The notes beneath the pieces were generated by a model. That model worked only from the letters and a program-made list of their open reading frames with translations, made no database searches and was not told the origin of the DNA. From contig VMSV01000238.1 of NCBI GenBank assembly GCA_013791935.1, positions 1 to 64,000 on the forward strand: a stretch of 64,000 bases of DNA, written 5' to 3'. Each line of letters begins with the position of its first letter. The stretch's first letter is position 1. Below are positions 43,462 to 52,856 of the stretch, piece after piece. The position numbers and the translations under genes are program-made. Origin of the DNA: Desulfobacteraceae bacterium (GTDB lineage: Bacteria > Desulfobacterota > Desulfobacteria > Desulfobacterales > UBA5616).

Positions 43462-44121
43462 ATGATCACCATAAAAGAGATTTCAGCGGAAGTTTTAGGG
43501 ATCATTCAGGATAATAGTTATAACGATACCGATGTCTTACGGCTTTGCAACAATGCCTTGACTGAGATATCCGGGATCATTCTATTGCCTGAACTGCAAG
43601 CCGAGGATACCGTCGATACCGTTGCCGGTGTCAACTTTACGGCCCTTCCATCGGACTTCCAAAGAAATCTCTTTTATTGTTACAGCGAAGCCAATCTTAG
43701 GCGGGTGACGATCTATTCTGATTTTCGGAAGATCCTTGCCATGGCCGGGGTGATTGATCAACCTGGATATGTCTATGGCGTGGCCACCAGGGGGAGCAAT
43801 CTTCATTACCAAAGAATTCCTGGGACTGCTGAAACTCTTCAGATCCATTATTACCGGAATCCCACGGTTTTAACTTCGATTGATAATTTGCCATCCTGTT
43901 TGCCTGTTCATTTGGCCAGGCCCCTGCTTGTCAACTATTGCAGCAAAGAGCTTTACGACTTGATTGAGGACGGAGCAGACGGAAAAACCCCGAATACCGA
44001 CAAGTATACTGGAAGGTTTACAGGGGACATGGCCCTTTTAGAGGCCTTCATTGGCCCCGAGCCTCGTTTGCCGGAAGAAATCCCACAAGCGATAGACTGG
44101 AATTTAATGGCCAATGACTAA
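43462..44121 (+). CDS. head-tail adaptor protein
   Basis: 219 residues. The helical start TIKEISAEVLGIIQDNSYND and the later YYRNPTVLTSIDNLPSCLPVHL...LVNYCSKELYDL resemble P22 gp4-type adaptor proteins that bind below the portal. Overlaps the next gene by eight bases. Confidence 0.75.
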   Translation: MITIKEISAEVLGIIQDNSYNDTDVLRLCNNALTEISGIILLPELQAEDTVDTVAGVNFTALPSDFQRNLFYCYSEANLRRVTIYSDFRKILAMAGVIDQPGYVYGVATRGSNLHYQRIPGTAETLQIHYYRNPTVLTSIDNLPSCLPVHLARPLLVNYCSKELYDLIEDGADGKTPNTDKYTGRFTGDMALLEAFIGPEPRLPEEIPQAIDWNLMAND

Positions 44122-45427
44122 CAGCATCAAAATAAACGCATTCACCGGAATGAATAACGTCCGGACTGCAAGCGACAACCTCAAAACCCCGTCTCTTATC
44201 CTGAATGCGGACACGACCGCAGAAGGACGATTGACCCGAAGGGGAGGCCATACCAAGGTAATCGATTTGGCCGGGGCATATAGTCTCTGGGCCTGTAAAT
44301 TTGCCATGCTGGTTGCTGCTGGCGGAAGCCTTTACCGGATCAGCCAGGGGGTTGCTTCTTCCCTTGGGAGTCTTTCCGGGCCTGAAGCCCCATTGTCCTA
44401 TTCAGAAGCCAACGGCAAGGCCTACATTTCAAACCAGCACTGGAACGGTGTCTTCAACCCTGGAACTCTTTTGCTTGAGCCCTGGGGAATACCCTTGCCG
44501 GAAGCCCCGAGGCTTTCAGCTGTTGCCGGGAACCTGCCGGGAGGGATTTATCATGTTTGTTTTACGGTTTCGAACGGGGATGAGATCAGTGGGAATGGAC
44601 CGATATCCCGAATCGTACTTGAAGACAATGAAGGAATTGGGATCAGTAATTTACCTGAAAATGGACTGGTGTGGGTCACAGATCCGGACGGGGAGAAGTT
44701 TTTCTATGCCGGGAACGCAAGCTCAATCGTTTCCTTGATCAGTGTTGAGCCCTTGCCGACCTTCCTTTGCTACCCGCCCGAGCCCATGGGCAATATTTGC
44801 TTTGCCTTTGGGAGGATGTGGGGAAGCCGGGATAATGTTTTAATCTACACAGAGCCCTACCAGCTTGGATTGACCCAGAACACGAACCGGTTTGAGCTTG
44901 ATCAGAAGATTACCATGATTGCCCGGGTGACCACCGGCCTCTTTGTGGGACTTGAAAACAGAACCGTATTTTTCGCCGGTACAGAGCCCACAAAGATGAT
45001 CCAAATGGATGCAGGCTCCGGCGCCGTGAAAGGTACCCTTTGCTACTGCAATAACCTTGGAGAATTAGGGGATGTCCTGGGAACCAGCGAGAAGGTTTAT
45101 GTCGATGTTCCCGTTTGGTTATCTCAAGAGGGGATAGTGGCCGGGAACCCGAGCGGAAGGCTGTTTAATCTGACCAACAACAAGGTCAAGTTCTCCCCGC
45201 CTGAATCCGGGGCAGCTCTTTACCGGGATGTGAACGGGGTTTTTCAGTTCTTGACCAGCTTCCCGAGCGGCCAGACCGGTTCAGGGGTCCGGGCCAATGA
45301 CCCCAAAGTACTCGAAGCTTTTAAGAATGGGCACCTCCGGGGAACTCAGACCGGGGGTGATGTGGATATCGCGGCATTTTCAGACAATGCCGTTTGTGAA
45401 GTTTATCGCGCTGGACAATTAATTTAA
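44114..45427 (+). CDS. propeller-like tail hub/stabilization protein
   Basis: 437 residues. It opens with INAFTGMNNVRTASDNL and RLTRRGGHTKV, then repeating beta blades with YSEANGKAYIS, LCYPPEPMGNICFAFGRMWGS and similar segments. This resembles P22 gp10-type and other podovirus head-completion proteins. Follows the adaptor gene. Confidence 0.65.
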   Translation: MTNSIKINAFTGMNNVRTASDNLKTPSLILNADTTAEGRLTRRGGHTKVIDLAGAYSLWACKFAMLVAAGGSLYRISQGVASSLGSLSGPEAPLSYSEANGKAYISNQHWNGVFNPGTLLLEPWGIPLPEAPRLSAVAGNLPGGIYHVCFTVSNGDEISGNGPISRIVLEDNEGIGISNLPENGLVWVTDPDGEKFFYAGNASSIVSLISVEPLPTFLCYPPEPMGNICFAFGRMWGSRDNVLIYTEPYQLGLTQNTNRFELDQKITMIARVTTGLFVGLENRTVFFAGTEPTKMIQMDAGSGAVKGTLCYCNNLGELGDVLGTSEKVYVDVPVWLSQEGIVAGNPSGRLFNLTNNKVKFSPPESGAALYRDVNGVFQFLTSFPSGQTGSGVRANDPKVLEAFKNGHLRGTQTGGDVDIAAFSDNAVCEVYRAGQLI

Positions 45428-45438
45428 CAGGAGAAAAC

Positions 45439-45786
45439 ATGCCAGATTCAATTCAAGCCGAAACGAGTTTTTCTTACAGCCGAGCACTTTTCAGCGACAG
45501 TTTTGACCTTCATGCAGAGAAAGAAGCATCTTTTGTAATAGAGTTCAACAGCATAAAGGATGGAGAAGTCTCAACTATTCTTCATAAAGAGTCCGGTGAC
45601 GGCAAAAAAGAAACGAAGTCTCTGACTTTAATGGAGGGCGACACGCTGCACTTAAACCATGTTTTTCATGTAGAAGCCGAAACAGAAGTTAGGGATGATC
45701 ATCCATTTCCGATCAAGTTGGAGTTCAAAGGCCAGACCTATTTCTTAAAAAGAACAAAAGCCGACAAGCTGATTTTAACAAAATAA
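45439..45786 (+). CDS. small virion-region protein, unknown
   Basis: 115 residues, AACAGGAG upstream. Beta-type sequence (FVIEFNSIKDGEVSTILHKE). No family recognised; probably structural by place. Confidence 0.6.
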   Translation: MPDSIQAETSFSYSRALFSDSFDLHAEKEASFVIEFNSIKDGEVSTILHKESGDGKKETKSLTLMEGDTLHLNHVFHVEAETEVRDDHPFPIKLEFKGQTYFLKRTKADKLILTK

Positions 45787-45858
45787 TTTCAAATGACCTA
45801 CCAGCCAGAACGCATTTGCGATCCAGCCATAGGAATAAATCCAAAAGGAGATAAACCA

Positions 45859-46476
45859 ATGCCGGATATCAAATGCGTTAAGAACAAGATCATCAACCCC
45901 TTTGCTGAGAATAAAGAGCTTGCCTATGCGGCAAAGCATCATCGTGACGGGGTTATCTTCACCGGGAATGTCCGGTGTGAGCAGTTCAGAGGTGGTCAGA
46001 TCATCGGCCCGAATGGATGGGAGCCCAAACCCAACACCTTTACCACGGAAGGCATGGCCAGGCTTTTGAATATCATGTTCCACGATATCACAAAGCCAGC
46101 TTCGGAAATCTTCTATGTTGGTATTTTCAAGAACAATGTTACCCCGGCGCTGGCGGATACAGCAGCGGCCAAGCTGGGAGCGGCAGGGTCTTACGGTGAG
46201 TGCCAGGATGCAGACTATGACGATCCGGCTACCAATAAGCCAGGTTACACAACTGCCGACACCGCAACGGCGGTTATCACCAATGCCGTTGCCGGTAAAG
46301 CTCATTTTGTCATGGCGGACGCTTTGACAGTTTACGGAGCCTTCCTGTCCACGGAAGCGGCCAAAACTGCGACAACCGGATATCTGATGGCGGCTAAGAA
46401 GTTCGCCACCGCACGGGCGGTTATTGCTGACGATGAGCTTTATGTAACCTATCAGATCACGGCTTCCACGTCCTAA
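45859..46476 (+). CDS. virion-region structural protein, unknown
   Basis: 205 residues from the ATG at 45859, with AAAGGAG eight bases upstream; the track's start at 45793 is less likely. Ala-rich with beta segments (TTADTATAVITNAVAGKAHF). The stop overlaps the next ATG by one base (TAATG). Possibly a tail or decoration protein. Confidence 0.6.
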   Translation: MPDIKCVKNKIINPFAENKELAYAAKHHRDGVIFTGNVRCEQFRGGQIIGPNGWEPKPNTFTTEGMARLLNIMFHDITKPASEIFYVGIFKNNVTPALADTAAAKLGAAGSYGECQDADYDDPATNKPGYTTADTATAVITNAVAGKAHFVMADALTVYGAFLSTEAAKTATTGYLMAAKKFATARAVIADDELYVTYQITASTS

Positions 46477-47540
46477 TGCCGAAATTCAACCATCAGAATT
46501 TCGGAGATATTCAGAAGTATGTTTATCTCCTGGCGCGGGTGTTGTCTGTCAATGGGGCGGATGACACCGCGAGCCTTGCCCTTACCGATACAGCCCTGGT
46601 TGCTTCGGGCATTCCTATTTTCTTTCATTGCGCCATGGATTCGGAACAGCGGGAGAACGGGGCTCTGGTTGGAGCAGCAGGGGCTTTCCGGGAAGAAGAT
46701 TCGGTGATTGTACGATGCCGCCTTGACGATTCGGGGGCGACCATTACACCGGTTTGCGTTGTGGCCAGGGATCAGGGCCCTAGAACTTGCTGTGAGTGGT
46801 TTGAGGAAATAGGCTCTACGATCTGCCAGAATCATAACTGGCGGGTACCCTATGCCATTCCTTATTATCAATTGAATCCCCCTGGTGATGATGGCTGGTT
46901 TGCGATGTGCGGAACTCTCCCATACTATAAACTTTGGACCGCAACATTGGGAGGGCTTGGGCTTTTTCTCATTGAAGTTGATTGTAGTCTTTCAGACGGG
47001 AAGTATCACGCTAAAAACAAGGTTAACATTCTTCGGGAAAGCGACCGTTTCTTTGAAGAATATCCCTATGGACTTTACTGGAAAGCTTCCGACAACCCAG
47101 GGGATCTACCTCAGAAAGACGGTGTTCTGAAATTCAATTTCAGCAATGTTCAAACAGAGGTTTATCGAGGTGAGGGGGCTATAGATCATGTCGATTATCT
47201 TCGAGGGCAAGTTTACATAAAGATTTTTTGGGACTCGGGGCTTCCTGTTGAGATTATTGTGTCAAGGTCTATTTATTCGTACCATGATCCTTATATGCCT
47301 CCTGAAATGGTTGACAGGACCATTATTCTTTCTCATGAAAACGGCAAAGAATATTCAATCGATCTATCTGATTACTATGATGAAAGCATGGGGGAGATCA
47401 GCAGAATGCTTGTCGGTTGTGCTGCAATAGCTGAACAGCCACTTACGTCAACCTTTGGCTGGACCATCGCGGGGGACCCTGTGGACCTTTGGGCCTTGGC
47501 TGAATATACTCTCGATTATTTTAAAATTTGTTCTACATGA
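46476..47540 (+). CDS. virion-region protein, unknown
   Basis: 354 residues, mixed alpha/beta with several Cys and Trp. DGVLKFNFSNVQTEVYRG suggests a beta domain. Coupled by a one-base overlap to the gene before. I recognise no family; tail or baseplate role is by place. Confidence 0.55.
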   Translation: MPKFNHQNFGDIQKYVYLLARVLSVNGADDTASLALTDTALVASGIPIFFHCAMDSEQRENGALVGAAGAFREEDSVIVRCRLDDSGATITPVCVVARDQGPRTCCEWFEEIGSTICQNHNWRVPYAIPYYQLNPPGDDGWFAMCGTLPYYKLWTATLGGLGLFLIEVDCSLSDGKYHAKNKVNILRESDRFFEEYPYGLYWKASDNPGDLPQKDGVLKFNFSNVQTEVYRGEGAIDHVDYLRGQVYIKIFWDSGLPVEIIVSRSIYSYHDPYMPPEMVDRTIILSHENGKEYSIDLSDYYDESMGEISRMLVGCAAIAEQPLTSTFGWTIAGDPVDLWALAEYTLDYFKICST

Positions 47541-47549
47541 GGTGATTAA

Positions 47550-48242
47550 ATGGCTGAGACTATTTATTTTGCGGATAGGATAAAAGAAACCACCCTAACT
47601 GTCGGAACCGGGGTTTTGGTTTTGGAAGGCCCATCAACGGGATTCATGTCGATAGATGATGGCATGGGCTCTGGAGATGCTTGGTTTTGCTGTACTGATG
47701 GAGTTGATTGGGAAGTGTTCCAAGGACATCTTGATGTGAATGGTGATCTGACAAGGGATTACTGTTCATATTCTTCAACCTACGGGGATTTCATCGATTG
47801 GGGAGCGGGAACAAAAGAAGTATTTAATGTTTTCCCGGCTGAGTTGATCGCGGAAATGCTCAGATTATCTTCGGGCATAAAAACTGAAATTTTTGCATCT
47901 TCAACCGGCGAACTTACCGTTTCAGACTGTTTAGGCAAACTTATTTCCAACCGAGGGCAATCAGCAGAAAATACGCAAACGCTCCCGGATTGTGAAGAGG
48001 GATTGAGCGGAACAATCGTTATCGCTACGGCAGGCGCAGGGGCTTTTATATTAGAGCCAGGTACAAACGATCAAATATATTACAATAGTGTTGGACTTGG
48101 TGATGGGTTCTCTATTTCCATTGATACGCCTGGAATAGGCAATTACCTGACTTTCTTTTCCTTTCTTAATGGCTCCAATGCGTGGGATTGGATCGTTGCC
48201 CCCGGACCAGGAACAACAGTGAATACCGGAGGGGGTCCATAG
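47550..48242 (+). CDS. tail protein, unknown
   Basis: 230 residues, GAGGTG upstream. MAETIYFADRIKETTLTVGTGVLVLEGPSTGFMS is typical of small beta-type phage tail proteins, and the C-terminal half has Gly-rich beta repeats ending TVNTGGGP. Exact role unknown. Confidence 0.6.
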   Translation: MAETIYFADRIKETTLTVGTGVLVLEGPSTGFMSIDDGMGSGDAWFCCTDGVDWEVFQGHLDVNGDLTRDYCSYSSTYGDFIDWGAGTKEVFNVFPAELIAEMLRLSSGIKTEIFASSTGELTVSDCLGKLISNRGQSAENTQTLPDCEEGLSGTIVIATAGAGAFILEPGTNDQIYYNSVGLGDGFSISIDTPGIGNYLTFFSFLNGSNAWDWIVAPGPGTTVNTGGGP

Positions 48243-48306
48243 TAACATCGCAAGAAACTGGCAAGGGGAACTTCCATAATTGATTAATTTTAGGGGCCAT
48301 TAATAA

Positions 48307-50484
48307 ATGATATCTCAGCATCCCATATCAGGAGCGCCCATAAGCGCAGCAGAAGAGGCCCCAGGGTCTTCAGGGTCACAAACCTATGAACTTGAGATCA
48401 ATGACGGGCTCGGTCTTTCTGAATATATTGCTGACCGCAATCCTGATACGTTTGAAGATATCATTGAGGAATCTTTAGGGGTTGAAGACCTTCCATCGGT
48501 GCCTTCTGCCTATAATGAGATCATTGATGAATCTTTAGCGGTTGAAGACACTCATGCAAATGGGAACCTTCCCGTAGAATTCACAAAACTCCCTTATGGA
48601 GACCATCTTGTTACTATAACCTTGGAACTCCTGGAAGGGTACTCGGTTATTATCAATTGGGGGGATTTATCAAGTGTTGAGATTGAGGGGCCTTCAAGTG
48701 AATCTTTTACACATGAGTATGTAAACCAAAGCCAGACTTATAATATAAGCATAGTCGGAGATGTTGACCAGCTTACGGGCTTTTTCATTTCCGGCAATGG
48801 GACGCTTGTCAGTTTCGAGGCATTATCCCAGATGGTGAGCCTGTTAAACCTTGGCTTTTCGGGAAGTTATATTACCGGGAATTTGACGGCGATAGAAAAT
48901 ATGATTGGATTACAGGGCTTTCAGTTATGGGGCGTGACTTGCTCGTTAATTGGTTTTTCTGCTAATATATCGTCTCTTGCAAATTTCCCGGATCTTAGGA
49001 AAGTCGTTTTTGGGGGTAATGGAGCAAAGTTATCTGGGGACGTATCTGATCTGGCAGGATTAACTCAGCTTTCTCAGCTAATTTTTGCGGATAGCTTTGT
49101 AGAAGACCTAAGATTTACACCATCATTGTTATCGTGGGACGTAAATACAGATAACCCTGAAGGGTCGGAAGCTGATTGTACGCTGTCTTTTGATACCACA
49201 CGCTTTCTTGAATCAGAAGTTGACGCTATTTTAAATAATCTCGATAGCATTTCTGAATCCCTGCCACTGTTAAGCAGGAACATATATTTTTCTGGCACAA
49301 ACGGCACTCGATCATCAGCAAGCTCTGACGCTGTAATCTCTTTGAGGGAAAAGGGATGGGTCATCACTTTTGATTTAGAGGAAATGGTAGTTGATTCCGC
49401 CGTTTTTTCTGATTATTCACTTTGGGTAACTGGATATTCCAAGGTTATCATCGAAACCCTCCGCATGCTGGACACTGGCAAGATCGGGTTTCACCTTCAA
49501 GTGGCGGAGAGCCTTGGGGTTGCGGAGCAGCTTAAAGAGGCTTTGGGTATCCTTGCCCATGACTTTCTGAACCTTAACCCTGGTCTATTCTCAAACTGGA
49601 AAGGATCTGAAGGAGTAGGCTCCGGGCTTTCCATTTCCGATGTGTCTTCTTTTGGGAAACAGTTCCTTGATTCCCTGGACGAAAACATAGGCCTTTCTGA
49701 TTTCTCAATGTTCTCGTTTCATCTTTTGATTCTGGATTCCATTACATGCTCATCCTCAGTCGAAGCCGCTGGTCTTTTCCAAAGACAGATCATGGAAGCC
49801 ATGGCCTTGACGGATTCAGCTTTGAAAGCCTGGGAAAGCCTGATTGAAGATGTCTTCAGCGTGGTTGAATCTGCATCGCTTATCTACGGTGTCATGGCCA
49901 CGGTGGAAGAGTCGGTTTCCCTTTCTGGAAATTCCGCCTACTTGCTTTTTGCAAATGAAGCCATCAACGACAGCTTTCAACTTCAGCCATCCATTGCCCT
50001 CCGCTCTGTCCTGGGCGCTATTGTTCAAGAGTCCTTGGGTCTTTTTGGTCAGGTATTGATTGACGGAGAAGTCTGGGAATGTTGGGTCTTGAACACGAAT
50101 AAGTTTCACCCTTCCATTTATTCCGGATTCGATTTCAACTCCTACGCCATCTTTGAGGGCAGGGCCTACGGGGCAAAGGCTGATGGCATTTACGAGTTGT
50201 CCGGAGACACGGATAACGGTTCCGGGGTTCGCTCGGGGGTTGCTTTTCCTGAAACAGATTTCGGGACAACCGCAGGGAAGCGATTCAGAAAAGCCTTTTT
50301 AGGGGTTTCGGGCGATTCAACAGTTTTAAAAGTTGAGAATGAAAATGATTATGGGTTCTATTCTATTGAAAAAGACAAAACGACCATAAACAGAAGCCTG
50401 TACGGCAAAAAATGGAAACTTTCCGTTCTTGATTTTGAGAACCTGCATTTCATTGAACTCTTTCCGGTAATTTTAACGAGGTAA
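48307..50484 (+). CDS. tail/adhesin-type protein with repeats
   Basis: 725 residues. After a flexible start come two copies of an IIxESLxVED motif (50-80), a PKD-like domain (about 88-160, YSVIINWGDLSSVEIEG), a leucine-rich-repeat-like part (about 165-275), about five to eight 20-residue repeats of the form hxESLxL (370-600), and a C-terminal beta domain (NSYAIFEGRAYGAKADGIYEL...TDFGTTAGKRFRKAFLGV) that recurs in phage tail proteins. Likely receptor-binding or tail-tip part. Confidence 0.75.
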   Translation: MISQHPISGAPISAAEEAPGSSGSQTYELEINDGLGLSEYIADRNPDTFEDIIEESLGVEDLPSVPSAYNEIIDESLAVEDTHANGNLPVEFTKLPYGDHLVTITLELLEGYSVIINWGDLSSVEIEGPSSESFTHEYVNQSQTYNISIVGDVDQLTGFFISGNGTLVSFEALSQMVSLLNLGFSGSYITGNLTAIENMIGLQGFQLWGVTCSLIGFSANISSLANFPDLRKVVFGGNGAKLSGDVSDLAGLTQLSQLIFADSFVEDLRFTPSLLSWDVNTDNPEGSEADCTLSFDTTRFLESEVDAILNNLDSISESLPLLSRNIYFSGTNGTRSSASSDAVISLREKGWVITFDLEEMVVDSAVFSDYSLWVTGYSKVIIETLRMLDTGKIGFHLQVAESLGVAEQLKEALGILAHDFLNLNPGLFSNWKGSEGVGSGLSISDVSSFGKQFLDSLDENIGLSDFSMFSFHLLILDSITCSSSVEAAGLFQRQIMEAMALTDSALKAWESLIEDVFSVVESASLIYGVMATVEESVSLSGNSAYLLFANEAINDSFQLQPSIALRSVLGAIVQESLGLFGQVLIDGEVWECWVLNTNKFHPSIYSGFDFNSYAIFEGRAYGAKADGIYELSGDTDNGSGVRSGVAFPETDFGTTAGKRFRKAFLGVSGDSTVLKVENENDYGFYSIEKDKTTINRSLYGKKWKLSVLDFENLHFIELFPVILTR

Positions 50485-50486
50485 AC

Positions 50487-51695
50487 ATGGGAACCCTTGA
50501 TGAAAATGCCCTTTGGTTTAAAGGGAAAAGGCCGATTATCGCGGAATATGAGAAAGGCCGGGAAGCTGTCCTGTCCACCATTGCCGGCCAATCTTTTTGC
50601 CGGATGCCGGGTTTCGTGAAGAAGGTTTTGACCAGCCTTGAAATCGGGACCAAGGAAAAACTTACCGCCCTGAACTATGACATCCTGCAATCGGCCATTG
50701 AGCGTGAGCTCCGGCAAGCCGGAATCGCCTATGATCTTTCATACCGTCAGGCCGCGCTAAGTTGGGAGATTGAACGCCAAGGCCTTCTTGATGCACTTGA
50801 TAGAGAATTTGCAGGGATGAAAAGAGCACAGGCATTCACCGAGGAAGCCTTGAGCCGGATGGATATCGAAATCGGGCTCCGGGCCCTAGTGGTTGAAGCG
50901 GCCAAGCTGGCCTTTTCTCAGACCGAGGAAGAATATAAGCGCAGGGTCCTTGTTTCTGATTCAACCGTGAACACGGCAGAAACCAGCTTGATCAATGAAA
51001 AATTGTTCACGGCCCAGAAACGCCTTGCCTTGATCACCTACCTGGAAGAGATCCTTGAAGCCGAGCAACGGGTTTTGATTGCAGAAACGGCCAATATCGT
51101 CCTGGAAACCGATCTGGTGGAGGCCAAGGGCGAACTTATTGCCAAAGAGGCCACAAAGATACCCGCCATGATCGAACTTGCCGCACAAAAGACCCTACTG
51201 GCTCGGTCGATCATTGACCGGATAGAACACGAAAGGCAAATCCTCCTTCTTGCCCTGGCGCGGGTTTTTCTGGAACGGGATAAAACCGATGCAGGTCTTT
51301 CCATCATGGCAGCAGATACGGCCCTCAATACCCTCCGGAGAACTCTGAACGATGAAAAAGTAAGCCTGTCCATCCTGAAATCAAACAACATGATTGCCAT
51401 CGAGCGCCAGGAGAACCGGAACAAGACCCAAATCATGATGGATACGGAAGCATCCCAGGTCATCACCATGAACGCCGATGGTGCTGCCGTTGATCAGGTT
51501 CTTTCCATCAATGTCCAGGAAAACAATATTGCCCATCAATCCGAGCGGGAAAGTTCAGCCCGGATGATGGCAGAAAATAAAAAATCGATTACCTACCAAA
51601 TGGCTGATACGATCAGGGAGATAGAAGACTCCGCAGAGATATCGGCCAATCAAAAGATTACGGCACAATTAACCCACCTCTTCCTTGCGGAGTAG
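50487..51695 (+). CDS. long helical coiled-coil virion-region protein
   Basis: 402 residues, almost all helical, with few aromatic residues after residue 70. The start GTLDENALWFKGKRPIIAEY looks like a short docking segment. It may be an ejected internal virion protein. Its partner follows three bases after its stop. Confidence 0.65.
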   Translation: MGTLDENALWFKGKRPIIAEYEKGREAVLSTIAGQSFCRMPGFVKKVLTSLEIGTKEKLTALNYDILQSAIERELRQAGIAYDLSYRQAALSWEIERQGLLDALDREFAGMKRAQAFTEEALSRMDIEIGLRALVVEAAKLAFSQTEEEYKRRVLVSDSTVNTAETSLINEKLFTAQKRLALITYLEEILEAEQRVLIAETANIVLETDLVEAKGELIAKEATKIPAMIELAAQKTLLARSIIDRIEHERQILLLALARVFLERDKTDAGLSIMAADTALNTLRRTLNDEKVSLSILKSNNMIAIERQENRNKTQIMMDTEASQVITMNADGAAVDQVLSINVQENNIAHQSERESSARMMAENKKSITYQMADTIREIEDSAEISANQKITAQLTHLFLAE

Positions 51696-51698
51696 AAT

Positions 51699-52856
51699 AT
51701 GAGCATAGACGCTTTTAACAGGGCCATGGTTCGGGAACTTGCAGCCTGGAAGCCCTTCACGTCGAATAACCTATTTCTGAATGCTGATGACAAGACGGAA
51801 CGGGCCATCATCCTTGGCCTGTATGCCGGGGTTTATAAGTTTGGCCATAATTACCTTGAAGTGATCGAAGCGGAGCAGCTTCAGGCCGTGATCGACGAAT
51901 TCACCCAGAACATGGCACAGCTTTCCAATGAAAGCGCAAAGCTTGTGCTTGAAATCGCAGCAAAAAGGTATCTGGCCTCAATTGATCAGCAGATTTTTGA
52001 CGAAAAGGTTTTAACAAAGCAAGGTGCCCTCGATGCTGAAAACCAGAAATGGGATTCCAGAATCGCAGCACTGTCAGCAGACAGGGAAGCCCTGGAAACC
52101 CTTCGGCAGAGGACAGTCTTGTCTGAAGCCCAAGCCGTGAACCGGGTCAATGAGATATCCGCCCAGGTTAGAAACGAGCAATACACCCAATCGGAATTGG
52201 ACAATGAAGAACTGAAGCAGCGCCTTGAAGTCTCAAAAGCTGAATTGCGAATTTTGCAATCTGCAAATCGTGGTCTTGAGATCCAGGCCCAAATCAATGA
52301 TGCAGCTTTCCAACTATTCGCCGTGGATGCTGATATCGCCGGGTTGAATGCCCAGGTTGCCGGGACCCTGGCGGATATTGCCCGGAACCAGAGGGTTGAA
52401 GAAGAACTCACGATAGAGCGGCAAAAGAATTCAAACCTGGAATATGAGATTGCAGAAGAGACCGCGGCAAAACTTGCAGGTATTTTATCCCATGAAAGGT
52501 TGATCCAGGATGAAATTGATTCAATGGATGATTTCGAGCGACAAGAAGCAAAAGAACACGCCGAAAAACTGAATGGATTGAATGTCGATAATACGTCAAA
52601 GCAGAAAAACATAGAGCTTTCCATGGAAGAAAGTTTGTTCCGTTCAGGAATGAGAGTTCGCGCCCATGCCAATGATATCGCTTTTGTGACTCAGAATAAG
52701 CAAACCACTGTGCTAAAAGACGCGGATGAAACCATTCTCATCCAGCAAAGGGTATGGGCCAAGGATCAAATTGTTGACGCCTCCATTAAAGCCGCCCAAT
52801 TCATCGCGGATGCAAACATAGCGACAAGTCTCCTGCACAAGATTGGTTCTGAATGA
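51699..52856 (+). CDS. second long helical coiled-coil virion-region protein
   Basis: 385 residues, of the same helical character as its neighbour (long EIAAKRYLASIDQQIF...TLRQRTVLSEAQAVNRV stretches). The pair may have arisen by duplication, but clear sequence identity is not obvious by eye. Overlaps the next gene by ATGA. Confidence 0.65.
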   Translation: MSIDAFNRAMVRELAAWKPFTSNNLFLNADDKTERAIILGLYAGVYKFGHNYLEVIEAEQLQAVIDEFTQNMAQLSNESAKLVLEIAAKRYLASIDQQIFDEKVLTKQGALDAENQKWDSRIAALSADREALETLRQRTVLSEAQAVNRVNEISAQVRNEQYTQSELDNEELKQRLEVSKAELRILQSANRGLEIQAQINDAAFQLFAVDADIAGLNAQVAGTLADIARNQRVEEELTIERQKNSNLEYEIAEETAAKLAGILSHERLIQDEIDSMDDFERQEAKEHAEKLNGLNVDNTSKQKNIELSMEESLFRSGMRVRAHANDIAFVTQNKQTTVLKDADETILIQQRVWAKDQIVDASIKAAQFIADANIATSLLHKIGSE

